Source: Terebella lapidaria
Taxonomy: Eukaryota; Annelida; Polychaeta; Terebellida; Terebellidae
Assembly (NCBI GenBank): GCA_949152475.1
Contig: OX424566.1
Location: 31,348,423 to 31,412,422 of the forward strand
Length of the DNA: 64,000 nt
Direction of reading: 5' to 3'
Shown here: in pieces, positions 37,682-47,900 of the stretch
How the letters are laid out: each line of letters opens with the position of its first letter
How positions within the stretch are numbered: position 1 is the stretch's first letter
Notes under the pieces: model-generated
Seen by the model: only the letters and a program-made list of their open reading frames with translations
What the model was told of the DNA's origin: nothing
The model's database searches: none
Made by a program: the position numbers and the translations under genes

Positions 37682-40523
37682 TCTTGGCTGCTCGTTTGGT
37701 TTGTGTGTGTGTTTTATTTTTGTGAGTGTGTGTATGTTGTTGTAGAGTAAAACTTAGTGTGTGAGATGTTATTTGTCCGAACAAAATCGATGGCATCGGC
37801 GTCACTCGATACACGTACATCAGTCATTCCAAACTGGCACTTGTACTTTATAATTGAACAAAAATGCAGTCCCTATGCAGCTAAGATATCATGTCTACTC
37901 AATGCTAGATGTAATAGGGCTGACTGATGATGGCTTACTATTAATCAAACAAGTAATGGTTAGATTATGTGGCTGTTATTACGCATTATTAAAATATTGT
38001 GCATGTGTCAATGTTAATTTATAGATCTGGATAGATAAGTTTTGCAGGGGCCTTACTGTACTTAACTTGTTAACGGTCCAAACTGTGGTAATTGAGTGTT
38101 TTTTGTCACAGTTGAACACAAATTACTTTCAGTCAAATTCATAAACAGTGTTCAGATTCATCAGGTGAATGCTAAAATCTATCATCTTTGAAACAACGGC
38201 ATGGAAATATGTTGTAGTTTCAATAGTGGCCCATGCTATCTTCATCATATAATGGGGCATGTCATATACTCATTCAACAGGTGGCAACATTGTACTTGGG
38301 GTAAATTTTTGGCACCAAATCACAAACGAAAATCGTCTATAATAAATAATGATGTGAATGATAGCGGTTGAATTACGTTTATATTGATAACACCAGAAAA
38401 ACAGAATAGTGACGTCATTTTACCCCAAAAACAGTGCTGCCAGCTGGCGACTGCAGCTATGTACTAAACACGTCCCATTTCACATTGATAATGTGGTAAT
38501 CAAATCATATGTTTGAGATTATGACTTTCTGTATATATTTGATCTTCACTACAGTATTTCACACTGCCTGTTGCCAGTTACGTGAAATTGTAAATGCGTG
38601 GAATGTATCGAACAGTATATTGAGTATATTTGTAGTTAGCCAACAATACTCCATTTTGAATACTTTGCGCATAAAAATCATGCCTATATGTAATGAAATG
38701 TAAAATTTTCAAAGTGGAGCAACTTGGCAATTTCATAGTCTGGCATAATCAAAATAGCGGTCTTTCTGCTTCAAATTGTTACCTGTATAGGGTATTCTCT
38801 GTGCATACCCAGTGCTTATTTGATGTGTGCAATATCTCTCATTTCCTCCATTCCATTGACATGGGCTATTATATATTGAAATTAGTACCTAGGTTATGTA
38901 TAGTTAGAATTCTAATGTTCATATTTCATTACCCTTCTGACCGTTATGAAAATGTGCAATTTTAAAATGCAGTGAGAAGGCCTTCTTTTAACAGCCTAGT
39001 AGGCATTGACAGTCGTGGAAAAATGTAGGCCAGTTATGAACTATGTTGTATCATCAGCATATCAATTTGTTCCTTTGCTATTTAGTTTTGACGGAATCAG
39101 TTTTCCAGGATCGCTATTTTGAAGTCAACGAAACTTGGAATGTTTGTTGCTCGTTGTATGACAAACAAAATATATCTATTTTTATAACACAAAAATTATG
39201 TACATATCTATTGTTACACCCTGTAGATGTGTTAGGTTCGTGTTTAGGTAAATGTATGTCACTGAAATTGTCATGCAGTTCATCATGGTTATGTGAGTTT
39301 CTCACTAATATGTTTACAACTTGTCAGTTGGATTTCGAGAATTTTTGTTTCTGAGCGGAATAAGTCATGATCAAGATACTGACCAAAGATATCTTCTTTG
39401 TACGGTTGAATACGATGATCTTAACTTGAGAGAATATACTATGTAGTAATCTTCCTTGTATGATGGAGTGTCGATTAGAATTGAGAAGTCAGAAATCACT
39501 TGTTATGAACTCGAAAAAAAACAAAAAAACTCACTCGTCACACAAGTAAAGTGATTATGTCTGATTGTCGGAATATCCTTTTCGTGAGGGGAATTGTCCT
39601 ATTTCGTGTGTTTGCTTGATGTAAATAGTGTGACCTTGATCTGAACTTCACAAGGTCTGTGATAAATTCCAGAGGCTGTACTTCAGATACCCGGTAATTA
39701 TATATTGATGATAAGAATCACTGACATACAGTGCTGGTACTCACAGTTTATCAGTACATACTAGTATATGCTTGCAACTTGCAGTATATACATGTAGTCA
39801 TTTCAACAGAATTAAGCACTTTGAAACAAACCTGGTTTCTATATTGGCAAAAATCAATTCCTGAACACGAGTGTATATGACTCAGCATACAGCTTATATA
39901 ATCAAAACTTGCTTGTGGTTGTTGAATGCTTCAAAATATTTTAAGTATAACAACATTGATCTGTATATCATTGTAAATAGAGTATGACAGGTATATTGTA
40001 TGACTGCAGGATGTGACTTGAAAACACAAATACATATATCTGAAATGTTGGTTCATATATTTCAACTTGTGAAAGGTGCAACAATTCGCACAAAATACTG
40101 TTGTGGCAAGTGCTTGTTATATTGGATTTTGGTGCCTGACATAACTTGAGAGAACTTTTGATGTCAAAAGAAGTTTCAACAAGTATTACTACATGAACAT
40201 TTGATGTACATAGAACATTTTCTGAGATATTTCACTGTCATCCATTTGAAAGTGTAATTCGTTAGGTGTGTGTTTGCATTTTATGTGTAAGTGGATTTGG
40301 CAGTGATTTCAAAATAAACCCAACTTATCAGTGCAGCTGTTTTGATGTGAAAATTGTTCACTTGAAGTACACAACAAACTGCAGATTGCATGCACATTGA
40401 AACCACTGGTAGATCCCCATTGGTCAGTGTTCTTCAGAGACTCACATGGAGTATTATTGTTACGCAATCAATTAACTTCAAAAATAGAACTTCACAATTT
40501 CTAATTTTTAGGGGTCGTTTGAA
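37682..40523 (+). other. Mannosidase 3' UTR and intergenic DNA
   Basis: No coding signal is seen. The stretch begins with a GTGTGTGT-rich segment. AATAAA at 40313-40318 is a candidate poly(A) signal about 200 bp before the convergent minus-strand gene; an alternative upstream cleavage site cannot be excluded. A full CRE-like TGACGTCA lies at 38410-38417. Confidence 0.4.
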
Positions 40524-41117
40524 CTAAGAGAGTGCTATATGTGGCTTGTCAGCCTGCTTCAGAGCTCGTACATCTCGCAACTCTTTTGCTGATTGACACC
40601 TTTTCCGCAGTTCTTTTCGCTTGTTGAGTCTAGTGTCTTTATGGGAAATCCCGATATCAGCTTCCACTTGTTTTGCTCTACAATCTTCAATCGTGATTCT
40701 GTGGGACATTGCGCTGTATGCACGAGACAGATGGGACTGTGTGGGTGTCGTTACCCGGGAAACGATGCCCTGCAGCTGGCGGGGATTGGCAGCTCTCCAG
40801 GTGGCAGCACTGTAGCTCAACCTTGTAGGAATATGTGGTACGTCGCTCATGTCCTTAATCGTTGCTTTCGCTCTGAAATCTGCCTCGTATTGTTTCCTCG
40901 GGGCAGACCATAGCTGAGCGCGCCGGCCGGAGCTCGTGTTGGGACGGGTTAGATGTTTGACGAGGGTGTCCACATCAATGGTTCCTGGGGTCGTAAGGTG
41001 TCGGGCTGATGTGGTTCTGCGCTGCTTGCTATGTCGCGGTGGGGTCGACTTGGGAAAATCCCGGAATTCTGCACTGATCTCGGTTTCCGATAGCAACATC
41101 TTGATTCTTTTCAGTTC
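40524..41117 (-). CDS. Unrecognised basic protein with RLTxPT-type motifs, last exon
   Basis: The reverse strand is open from a TTTACAG acceptor (exon start at 41117) to TAG at 40524-40526. An in-frame ATG lies at 41099-41097, giving 191 residues; six codons precede it in frame, so it may be an internal Met with exons further upstream. The protein is basic and rich in Arg, Ser and Thr. Two short motifs stand out: TLVKHLTRPNTSSGRR (about residues 44-59) and IVSRVTTPTQSHLSR. The same [IV]V-x-[RH][LV]TxP[TN] pattern occurs twice in the plus-strand protein at 54173-54817. The C-terminus is Lys/Arg-rich with coiled-coil-like composition (KRKELRKRCQSAKELRDVRALKQ). Short Thr-Pro repeats of this style are seen in some ciliary microtubule-associated proteins, but that is only a guess; I do not recognise the family. 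The gene is convergent with the mannosidase. Confidence 0.72.
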   Translation of the reverse strand, partial: ELKRIKMLLSETEISAEFRDFPKSTPPRHSKQRRTTSARHLTTPGTIDVDTLVKHLTRPNTSSGRRAQLWSAPRKQYEADFRAKATIKDMSDVPHIPTRLSYSAATWRAANPRQLQGIVSRVTTPTQSHLSRAYSAMSHRITIEDCRAKQVEADIGISHKDTRLNKRKELRKRCQSAKELRDVRALKQADKPHIALS

Positions 41118-41331
41118 CTGTAAATGTTAATATGTTTGTTATAAAGATATCAAACAGATATTATATTAACTTATCCAACTCCTTGAGTTTGATCACTCAG
41201 GTCACTTGAGGTCAATGCACACATTTGAATACCTACTGGAATAGGTTTAGGTTTGAATTGGCTTGTGATGCAAACCTAAACTTCATCGCAAAGCGTTACA
41301 CTCTTGATACCAATTTGAATGCCTTGATTAT

Positions 41332-41658
41332 CCAGTCATGATAGCTTAATTGGTTAAGGCGTCAGGGTTGAGTGCGGGAGGTACCGGGTTCAATCCTTGG
41401 CGCCGGCGCTGAAAGACTTTCATTGGGGGATCTGTTTCACCCATCAGTAAAATGGGTACCTGGCTATAGACAGAGATGGCAATGTGTATGAATACTGTAT
41501 GTGCACCAGAGATGGTTGCCTAAGTTACAGCTGTATGCCTCCCGGGAGGTTGAAAATGTGTCGGAATGAACAGGTCTGCCAGGGGTAATAATTGTAAAGC
41601 GCTTTGAGCATGTTGTACATGGAAAAGCGCTATATAAAAGCTTGCAATTATTGTACAT
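41332..41658 (+). mobile_element. tRNA-derived SINE, V-SINE-like
   Basis: A pol III A box TAGCTTAATTGG (41342-41353) and B box GGTTCAATCCT (41387-41397) form a degenerate tRNA head. A central block with CCCATCAGTAAAATGGGTACC follows. The 3' part AATTGTAAAGCGCTTTGAGC...AAAGCGCTATATAAAAGC is the widespread animal SINE/LINE tail motif. It is not a functional tRNA gene. An (ATT)n run follows at about 41732-41752. Confidence 0.85.
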
Positions 41659-42451
41659 TACTTTATATGAGCACTCATGGTCGCATGAGGTCAAGCTCAA
41701 GGTCACCAAAAGACACTCCACACAAGACCTCCACTATTATTATTATTATTATTTTACATATTTAACAGGTCTGCAATGGCTGTTATTCACACCTCTGAGG
41801 AAGCCATAAACTTGAGCACTCAATTAAGTTTAGCTGAGATCTAATCAATGGCACAAATAGATATTAATCACATATTACTTCCTGTATATGCCAATACACA
41901 ACTATGTTTTGTCTAAGATTTGTTTTTTTCTCTATTGGCCAGTTAACACATCTCGATGTAACCATATTATGGGATATTAGCACTGGTGGGCACTGGAGGC
42001 CAAGAAGAAAGATGTACCAAATGACACTTCTCTCAGGGTATAACGGGCCAAATTGGCGCACTTTGAGCTTTGAAAAATGCACATGGCGCTGACGAGTAGG
42101 AATTATATAAACATTCACCATCGATCCCCATGCAAAATAAGAGAAATCCAGACAATTTTTTTTAGGAAATAGCCATTTCAGTAAACCCTTCGGCGCTCGA
42201 GAGAGTGGGACACCGGGGCTTACCATTTCAGGTGAGATGATCCGTAAAAGGACCAAAAACGCTATCATTTAGAGGTATTTTCATGTGGAACACATGTACA
42301 GGAAATTTTGGAAATATTTATCGACAAATTTTGTGGTCACAGACGGATGACGGACGACGAATGAACGGACGCCGGACGCCAATCAACGACATAGGCTTAT
42401 CGGATCATATGGCCCGGTGGGTCTAATCTAATGAAAAAAATGATATGTTGG

Positions 42452-43003
42452 TATCTACGGAAGCATAGAGCCGCCACCGAAATTTTTCTTTTTTCGCAAC
42501 GTTTCGCGATACTTTCGCGTTATTTCGCGAAATATTTCGCGTTATTTCCTCCTCAACGTATGGGGTGTGGGCCTATAAGCTAGCTCGTCCGTCCCACTTC
42601 GGAAGCAGGGGCGGATCTATTTTTTAAGTGGGTGGGGTGTCGAAGAAGTATATAGGCTATAGGCCTATATTGCTATAGGCTATAAATTATCCCACCTCCT
42701 TTACCATGACGCATATTATTTATTATACATTGCCTTTTTATTACCCATAGTAATAAATGTGGGGTGGGATTTGGGAGCTTTTAGGGTGCATTTTTTCTTC
42801 TGTTCTTCTGTTCTTCTGAAGAGGAGGGGAGGGGCATGGTATCTGAGGCCCATGACACATGTGCGTGCTCTCTTGCAATCTAGCAAATGACGTGAACATT
42901 ATCGCGAAATTACGCGAAAAGATTGCGATACAACGCGAAAAGATCGCGGAATAGCGCAAAAAAAATAAAATTTTGGTGGCGGCTCTATGCTTCCGTAGAT
43001 ATC
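42452..43003. mobile_element. Foldback MITE with ~65-bp inverted repeats
   Basis: TATCTACGGAAGCATAGAGC CGCCACC at the left recurs inverted at the right (GGTGGCGGCTCTATGCTTCC). Inside each arm are many TTTCGCG/CGCGAAA words. The centre holds unrelated AT-rich and GGTGGGGTG sequence. Confidence 0.8.
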
Positions 43004-43016
43004 AGTATGTTTTAAC

Positions 43017-43404
43017 GTAGTCCGCTACAAACAGTGAGGTAACGAAGAGTTAAAATTTAAAATTCATGTCTTGAATATTATCTCTTCAAAATTACATATT
43101 TTATAGAGTAAATGATCAGCATCCTAATACTGAAAAGAAAACAGGGGGTCACCGTGCTCGTTTCCTCTACATAATCGCTCGAAATCACACACATTTACAA
43201 AAATGCACATTTTTTCGTCCATATTCACATCTTGCATCGTGTTTGCCATGCGAACGGATACGGTGACCCCCTATTTTCTTTTCAGTTTCAGGATGCTGAA
43301 CAGCTACTTTATATAATGTATCATTTTGAAGCTCTAGATTATGTTGACACAGTTATTTATTTAACTCTTTGACCCCCTCCCCTCAATGTTTGGAGCGAAC
43401 TACC
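43017..43404. mobile_element. Second foldback MITE, back to back with the first
   Basis: The outer arms GTAGTCCGCTACAAACAGTG and the inverse of GGTAGTTCGCTCCAAACATT pair with scattered mismatches. An inner pair TCAGCATCCTAATACTGAAA...GGGGGTCACCGT and ACGGTGACCCCC...TTTCAGGATGCTGA (43116-43299) pairs better, so the structure is nearly one long hairpin. Confidence 0.75.
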
Positions 43405-44470
43405 TTACATGTAAAGATATATTTTGAGTCGTGAGAAGCAAATTTTCAGGATTGAAATGAGTTTTGAATAAATGGTGTAAAATATATTTGCTTAGAGAAT
43501 AATATAAATAGTAGAAATATAAATAATGACTCGCATTCTTGGAAATGAATCCAACTTCTCGATTTTCAGAAATAGTGTGTTCGTCGTTTGTTTAAAACGT
43601 TATGATTATATTGTGACGGTAATGATTCTGGATTCTCCCACCAATTTACTTTATGTATCGTCCATATCAACAATATCAAAATGCAACAAAATTCTAATAC
43701 TCGATACATAGCGTTTGTTGATTGCTTAAAACGTTATGATGTATATATTGAGACCGTAATGATTTTACATTCTCCCACCAATTTAACTGATGGATCAACA
43801 TCAAGTTGGACTGAACTAGAGGAAATATCTTGAACAATAATTAGTTATACTTCATATCGTGAAAGCAATCACATATATTTCCCTCGACACCGGAACTCGT
43901 GTGTATGGGACAGATATATGTGTAAGAAAAACATAATCTTTATAAGAATCTTGTCGATGTAGCGGCCTAGGCTAAAACCCTGTTTGTTAAATTTATTTGA
44001 AATTGAATTGGATAAATTTTGCATCAGATCAGTGCTGTAGCTCCCATTAGCATTTAGCGAAGGGATCGAGGCAAACTGTAGGCCTATATATGCAGATTTA
44101 ACATTGGGAATACCAAATTCAATGCAAAATCCAATCTCATATATACTATAGTGTCTACACAGTACGTCCGCTGAAAGCAGGTGTACAGACTGTGCACTGA
44201 ACACACTAAAATTATGTATTAGCCCTATACCTATGGTTAGGTCTACAATTTTGCCGACCATGACAGTCATGTTTGTTAGACTGTTATTTTGATAGCAGGT
44301 GTAGGCCTAATTGCAATACAGTACACAAATCATCTACAGGTGCCTGTCTGAAAACGTATATAGTTTGTTGGAAGTGACCCCCTCCGCTTCGCCCCGCTCC
44401 GTCACTGAGTCCAATTTCAGGCGGGAAATTTATCGATCTCACGTGGGGATAGCCCCGCGCCAAAACGTAA

Positions 44471-44478
44471 TGACGTCA
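44471..44478. promoter_or_regulatory. Consensus CRE (TGACGTCA)
   Basis: A perfect palindromic CREB/ATF site 390 bp upstream of the NCS-1 ATG in a CpG-containing stretch. Confidence 0.5.
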
Positions 44479-44510
44479 TCAGATCCCCCTCAGCAGCAGC
44501 AGCGGATGAC

Positions 44511-44535
44511 CATAGAACTCCAACCCAGTTCTATG
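44511..44535. repeat. Promoter-proximal hairpin
   Basis: CATAGAACT and AGTTCTATG form a perfect 9-bp stem around CCAACCC. Confidence 0.6.
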
Positions 44536-44867
44536 GGATGACAATAAAATGGAACTGCGACAAAACATTCGCTCTGCGCTTCCAGAAATAGTGGTTATTT
44601 GGGCGCAATCTTCGAAATGCCATGCGGAATTATGCACATAGACTACTGCAGTGAACCTTGTGGTTGCAATTTCTGTGATTTTGACATCGAGTGTGAACTG
44701 GAAAGCGTGTCTGTTTCAGTGGTTTCTTTGCGTTGGCGACTTGAGAAACCAAGGCCACGCAGAGGCGGGCATTACTGAAGTCGCGGGAGTTAATATTGCC
44801 CGCTCAGGGGGGCATTATCAAGGATCGTGGCATTTATCAGGAATTGTCTTCCGATGTGTGAACAGAA

Positions 44868-44934
44868 ATGGGCAAAACCGCTAGCAAACAGCTAACTAAT
44901 GCTGAACTGAAGGAACTAACTGCCACAACATATT
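44868..44934 (+). CDS. NCS1: NCS-1-like exon 1 with myristoylation start
   Basis: ATG at 44868 opens 22 codons ([20 protein letters not shown] then TY) and the exon ends T|GTAAGT in phase 1. The MGKxxS start and the following helix match NCS-1. The context AACAGAAATGG is acceptable for initiation. Confidence 0.93.
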
Positions 44935-47900
44935 GTAAGTATTCAAATATAACAAGATTTAGATCTCTGCAACGCACTTTAATCTGTGACTGTTGTTCCT
45001 AGCCAAAAAAACGGCGTTCGACTGCGAAACTGTGTTGTACACTACGTGAATACTGTCATGGTCAGGCCCACACCTGTAATGGTCCTTGAGTTATGTTATG
45101 ATAGTGTACATGTGTATGACCAGTAGAAGAGTTGCAACAAAAAATCCAATGTTCAGTTGTTCCTTTTGGATATCTATAGACTATAGATCTAGATCTGCTG
45201 GTATACTAGTAGATGATTCAGTCAAATTTGGGCTTGTTCTGACATATCTTTTCATTAAGCTTGTTCTGACATATCTTTTTATAGGATTTTGGTATAATGA
45301 CCCCCCCCCCCCCCCCCCACGGATGATGTCAAAATATGTTTGAGAACATTTGATCATATTGAGTTTTTTTCTTAAATTTATACACAGCTGCTAGGGGCGG
45401 GTCCATGATTTGGGGGAAGGTCCAAATTGAGGGGCGAAACCCTTGACCAGCATTCATAAACTCTGCGGGGTGCGGAGTGCAGTGAGCCCCTGTTGGTGGG
45501 GGTTTAAGGCCCACTCAAGGGCCCCAGATGCTGGGGCAGATTCAGGGTTCCGAAGGAGGGCCAAGATGTGAAATGTCGTGAAACGAGATGGTGAAGGCTG
45601 GAAATGGGGGGTGGGGTGGTGCTGGGGAGGGGGGGGGGGGGCATGGGTATGGGTTCTTGACTCTGGGGCCTGCTTAAGGGCCCCATAAGCTGAGGTTATA
45701 TGCATGCCTGTATTATTGAGAAGATCCATTAAGTTACTTTTGCGTACCTCAGTTAGCTGTTAATTGAACTGTGAAGAAATTATGAATAAAAATCCACGTC
45801 TTGAAGCAGTGCTGCAATAATCTTCGCAGGAAAGCTACTTCAGAATTGTTAATCGTCAGTCTCCATGCACTGAAATTGTTGTTCTTTAATGAGTCTTTAT
45901 AAAGCCATTTGCTCTAATGACTCTGGTGTTGATATACTGTATACATTATTAATGGAGCACACAGCAGTGCTTCAGTTACATTCCATGGTAGTTCAGGAAG
46001 GATGAGCCCAAGCAAGTACGGCACTAGTGTGTAGGCGTCTGTGTAGTATTAAATCTGCCTCCTGTCATCAATACTTATCATTATTTATAAGTACACTAGG
46101 GGCATACAACTGTTCCCAAAAAAATTTTAGGCTCTTTCAAAAACTGAAAATATATACCGCCAATCAATATATTTTACACATTCTATATAGGCTCAGATAG
46201 GGTACATGTTGCTCCTTAATCAAATGATACCCGTCCACTGAGGACTGTTGTTTGATCTTCATTGGATATCTGAACAAGCAGCATATACTACCAGGGCCAT
46301 GCATGTATGAATATCAGATATAAGTTGAACATATAAGATTTAAGAATCCTCAATGATACTACATGTAGTATATAAAACTTGGAAGTACAAAATTTTGAGA
46401 TTTATTATTGGTTTTTTGGTCACATTGAAAAAAAAATTTATTAGTGATGTTGATATGGAAATGCAAGTGGACAGAGGAGATATATATACCGGTATACTAG
46501 TATGTGACATTTAATTTCATGTACATGCACTAGTTACTCGAGAATGCACAAAGAGACTTCTGCATGTATTTTAAGAACATCATCCCAGGAGTTACAGTCC
46601 AGTATCATGTTGTCCATGGGAGGCTACAAACAGGGTCTGATACTTCTGGGAACAGGCTGAAATTAGCCGTCAACCTTTTCAAGAGACAGTACCATACCTG
46701 GCCTGACACGCCAAGGTTTCTTTCCCCCAATCTTAGGCTCTTAGCCTGTCCCATCTTCTCGTCTCAGTCCCGCAAGCAACCCGTCCCTTCCTCCTCACCC
46801 CAACCCCTCATCTACCACTTTCAAAATATTCTACCCAGCTACACAAATCCGCAATTCATCAAATCGTTGCTTTTGCGTGACAACCTAACTACATCAGCCT
46901 GACCTTTGTGTGAATTCCGTCGCAGGAAGACGAGGCAGGCGTGCGGCGCGGCATGGACCCAAAGCCTTCAGAAACAGGGGGCTGGGGGAGGGGGGGGGGG
47001 GGTGGTGTAGGGAGCGTAATGCTATGTTCAGGAGACAATCACACAGGGCGACATTCTTTTATACTAGAGTGAGTTGGAAATAACCTGCCAACCCATCAGT
47101 GATGTGCTGTAAGATTGCATGAAGTTGCAAGCTGTCTGAGCCAGGATTCTGCAACCCTTTATGGTTTGTTTTTTTGTTTTACTGCTTGGAACATGTAATC
47201 AAGCTATATACAGTAATTAACATGCATCACTTTACACAATCTCCCCTCAACCTGAAAGAAATTGCCTCTGGTCCAAGAACCCGAGGTGACCCTTGTTATC
47301 ATGCTTATTTACCTTTTATTGAAAAAAATGTAATCAACAGGTATATCATTGTTATCAACAGGTATATCATTGTTATCAACAGGTATATCATTGTTATCAA
47401 TCTCCATGAGTGCATGTGAACTGTTTCAATAGAGTATGATAATATCTATTTTTATAAGGAATCCAATCCCAATAACTGAGTGATAGTCTTCTGACATATA
47501 TTTTCTTCTTATATTTTGAGTAGGCACAGCGTGTGGTTACTAGCCCGTCAGTGATGAGTGGTGAAGCTAGTCATGGTTTAGTAAAAGAACACAAGATACT
47601 GAAAATATTTTATGCGTTATATCATAAATTCTATCTTGATACCGATTCTGGCTATACAAATTTCAACCATGCTCAGGCCGCCACAATGCCACACATCGTA
47701 TTCACAGATACTCAAATATAGCAATTCAGTGGAGAGTTCACGAGGTGCAAATTGCATGAAGAGCAGACTTGATTTCAGCTGCATTGGAATATTCGGTTTA
47801 AAAAAATCTAATATTCATTCCATGAGTTGAGTTCCCAGTTTTTGTTTGAAAAAAATTGGGTTTCAAAATAGCTTTATAAAGTAATAGTTTTCTTCCGATT

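Larger units (their letters stand above)
41118..44300. other. Repeat-rich stretch between the minus-strand gene and NCS-1
   Basis: It contains the SINE, both foldback elements and a diverged repeat at about 41900-42420 ending in a GACGGACGACG-rich block. 5' exons of the minus-strand gene should lie here or beyond but were not identified. Confidence 0.5.
44370..44867 (+). promoter_or_regulatory. NCS1: Candidate NCS-1 promoter/5' UTR
   Basis: The stretch before the NCS-1 start codon is richer in GC and CpG than its surroundings. It holds a palindromic CRE, TGACGTCA (44471-44478), and CACGTGG at about 44440. A 9-bp stem hairpin, CATAGAACT...AGTTCTATG, lies at 44511-44535. A CRE would fit regulation of a neuronal Ca2+ sensor by CREB, but that is inference; no TATA box was assigned. 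Confidence 0.5.

Noticed and set aside
41332..41400. A tRNA gene suggested by A and B box
   Set aside because: The cloverleaf is not completed and a SINE body and tail follow directly, so it is a SINE head.
46564..46902. 112-codon open frame in NCS-1 intron 1
   Set aside because: No motif, splice context or compositional contrast supports it.
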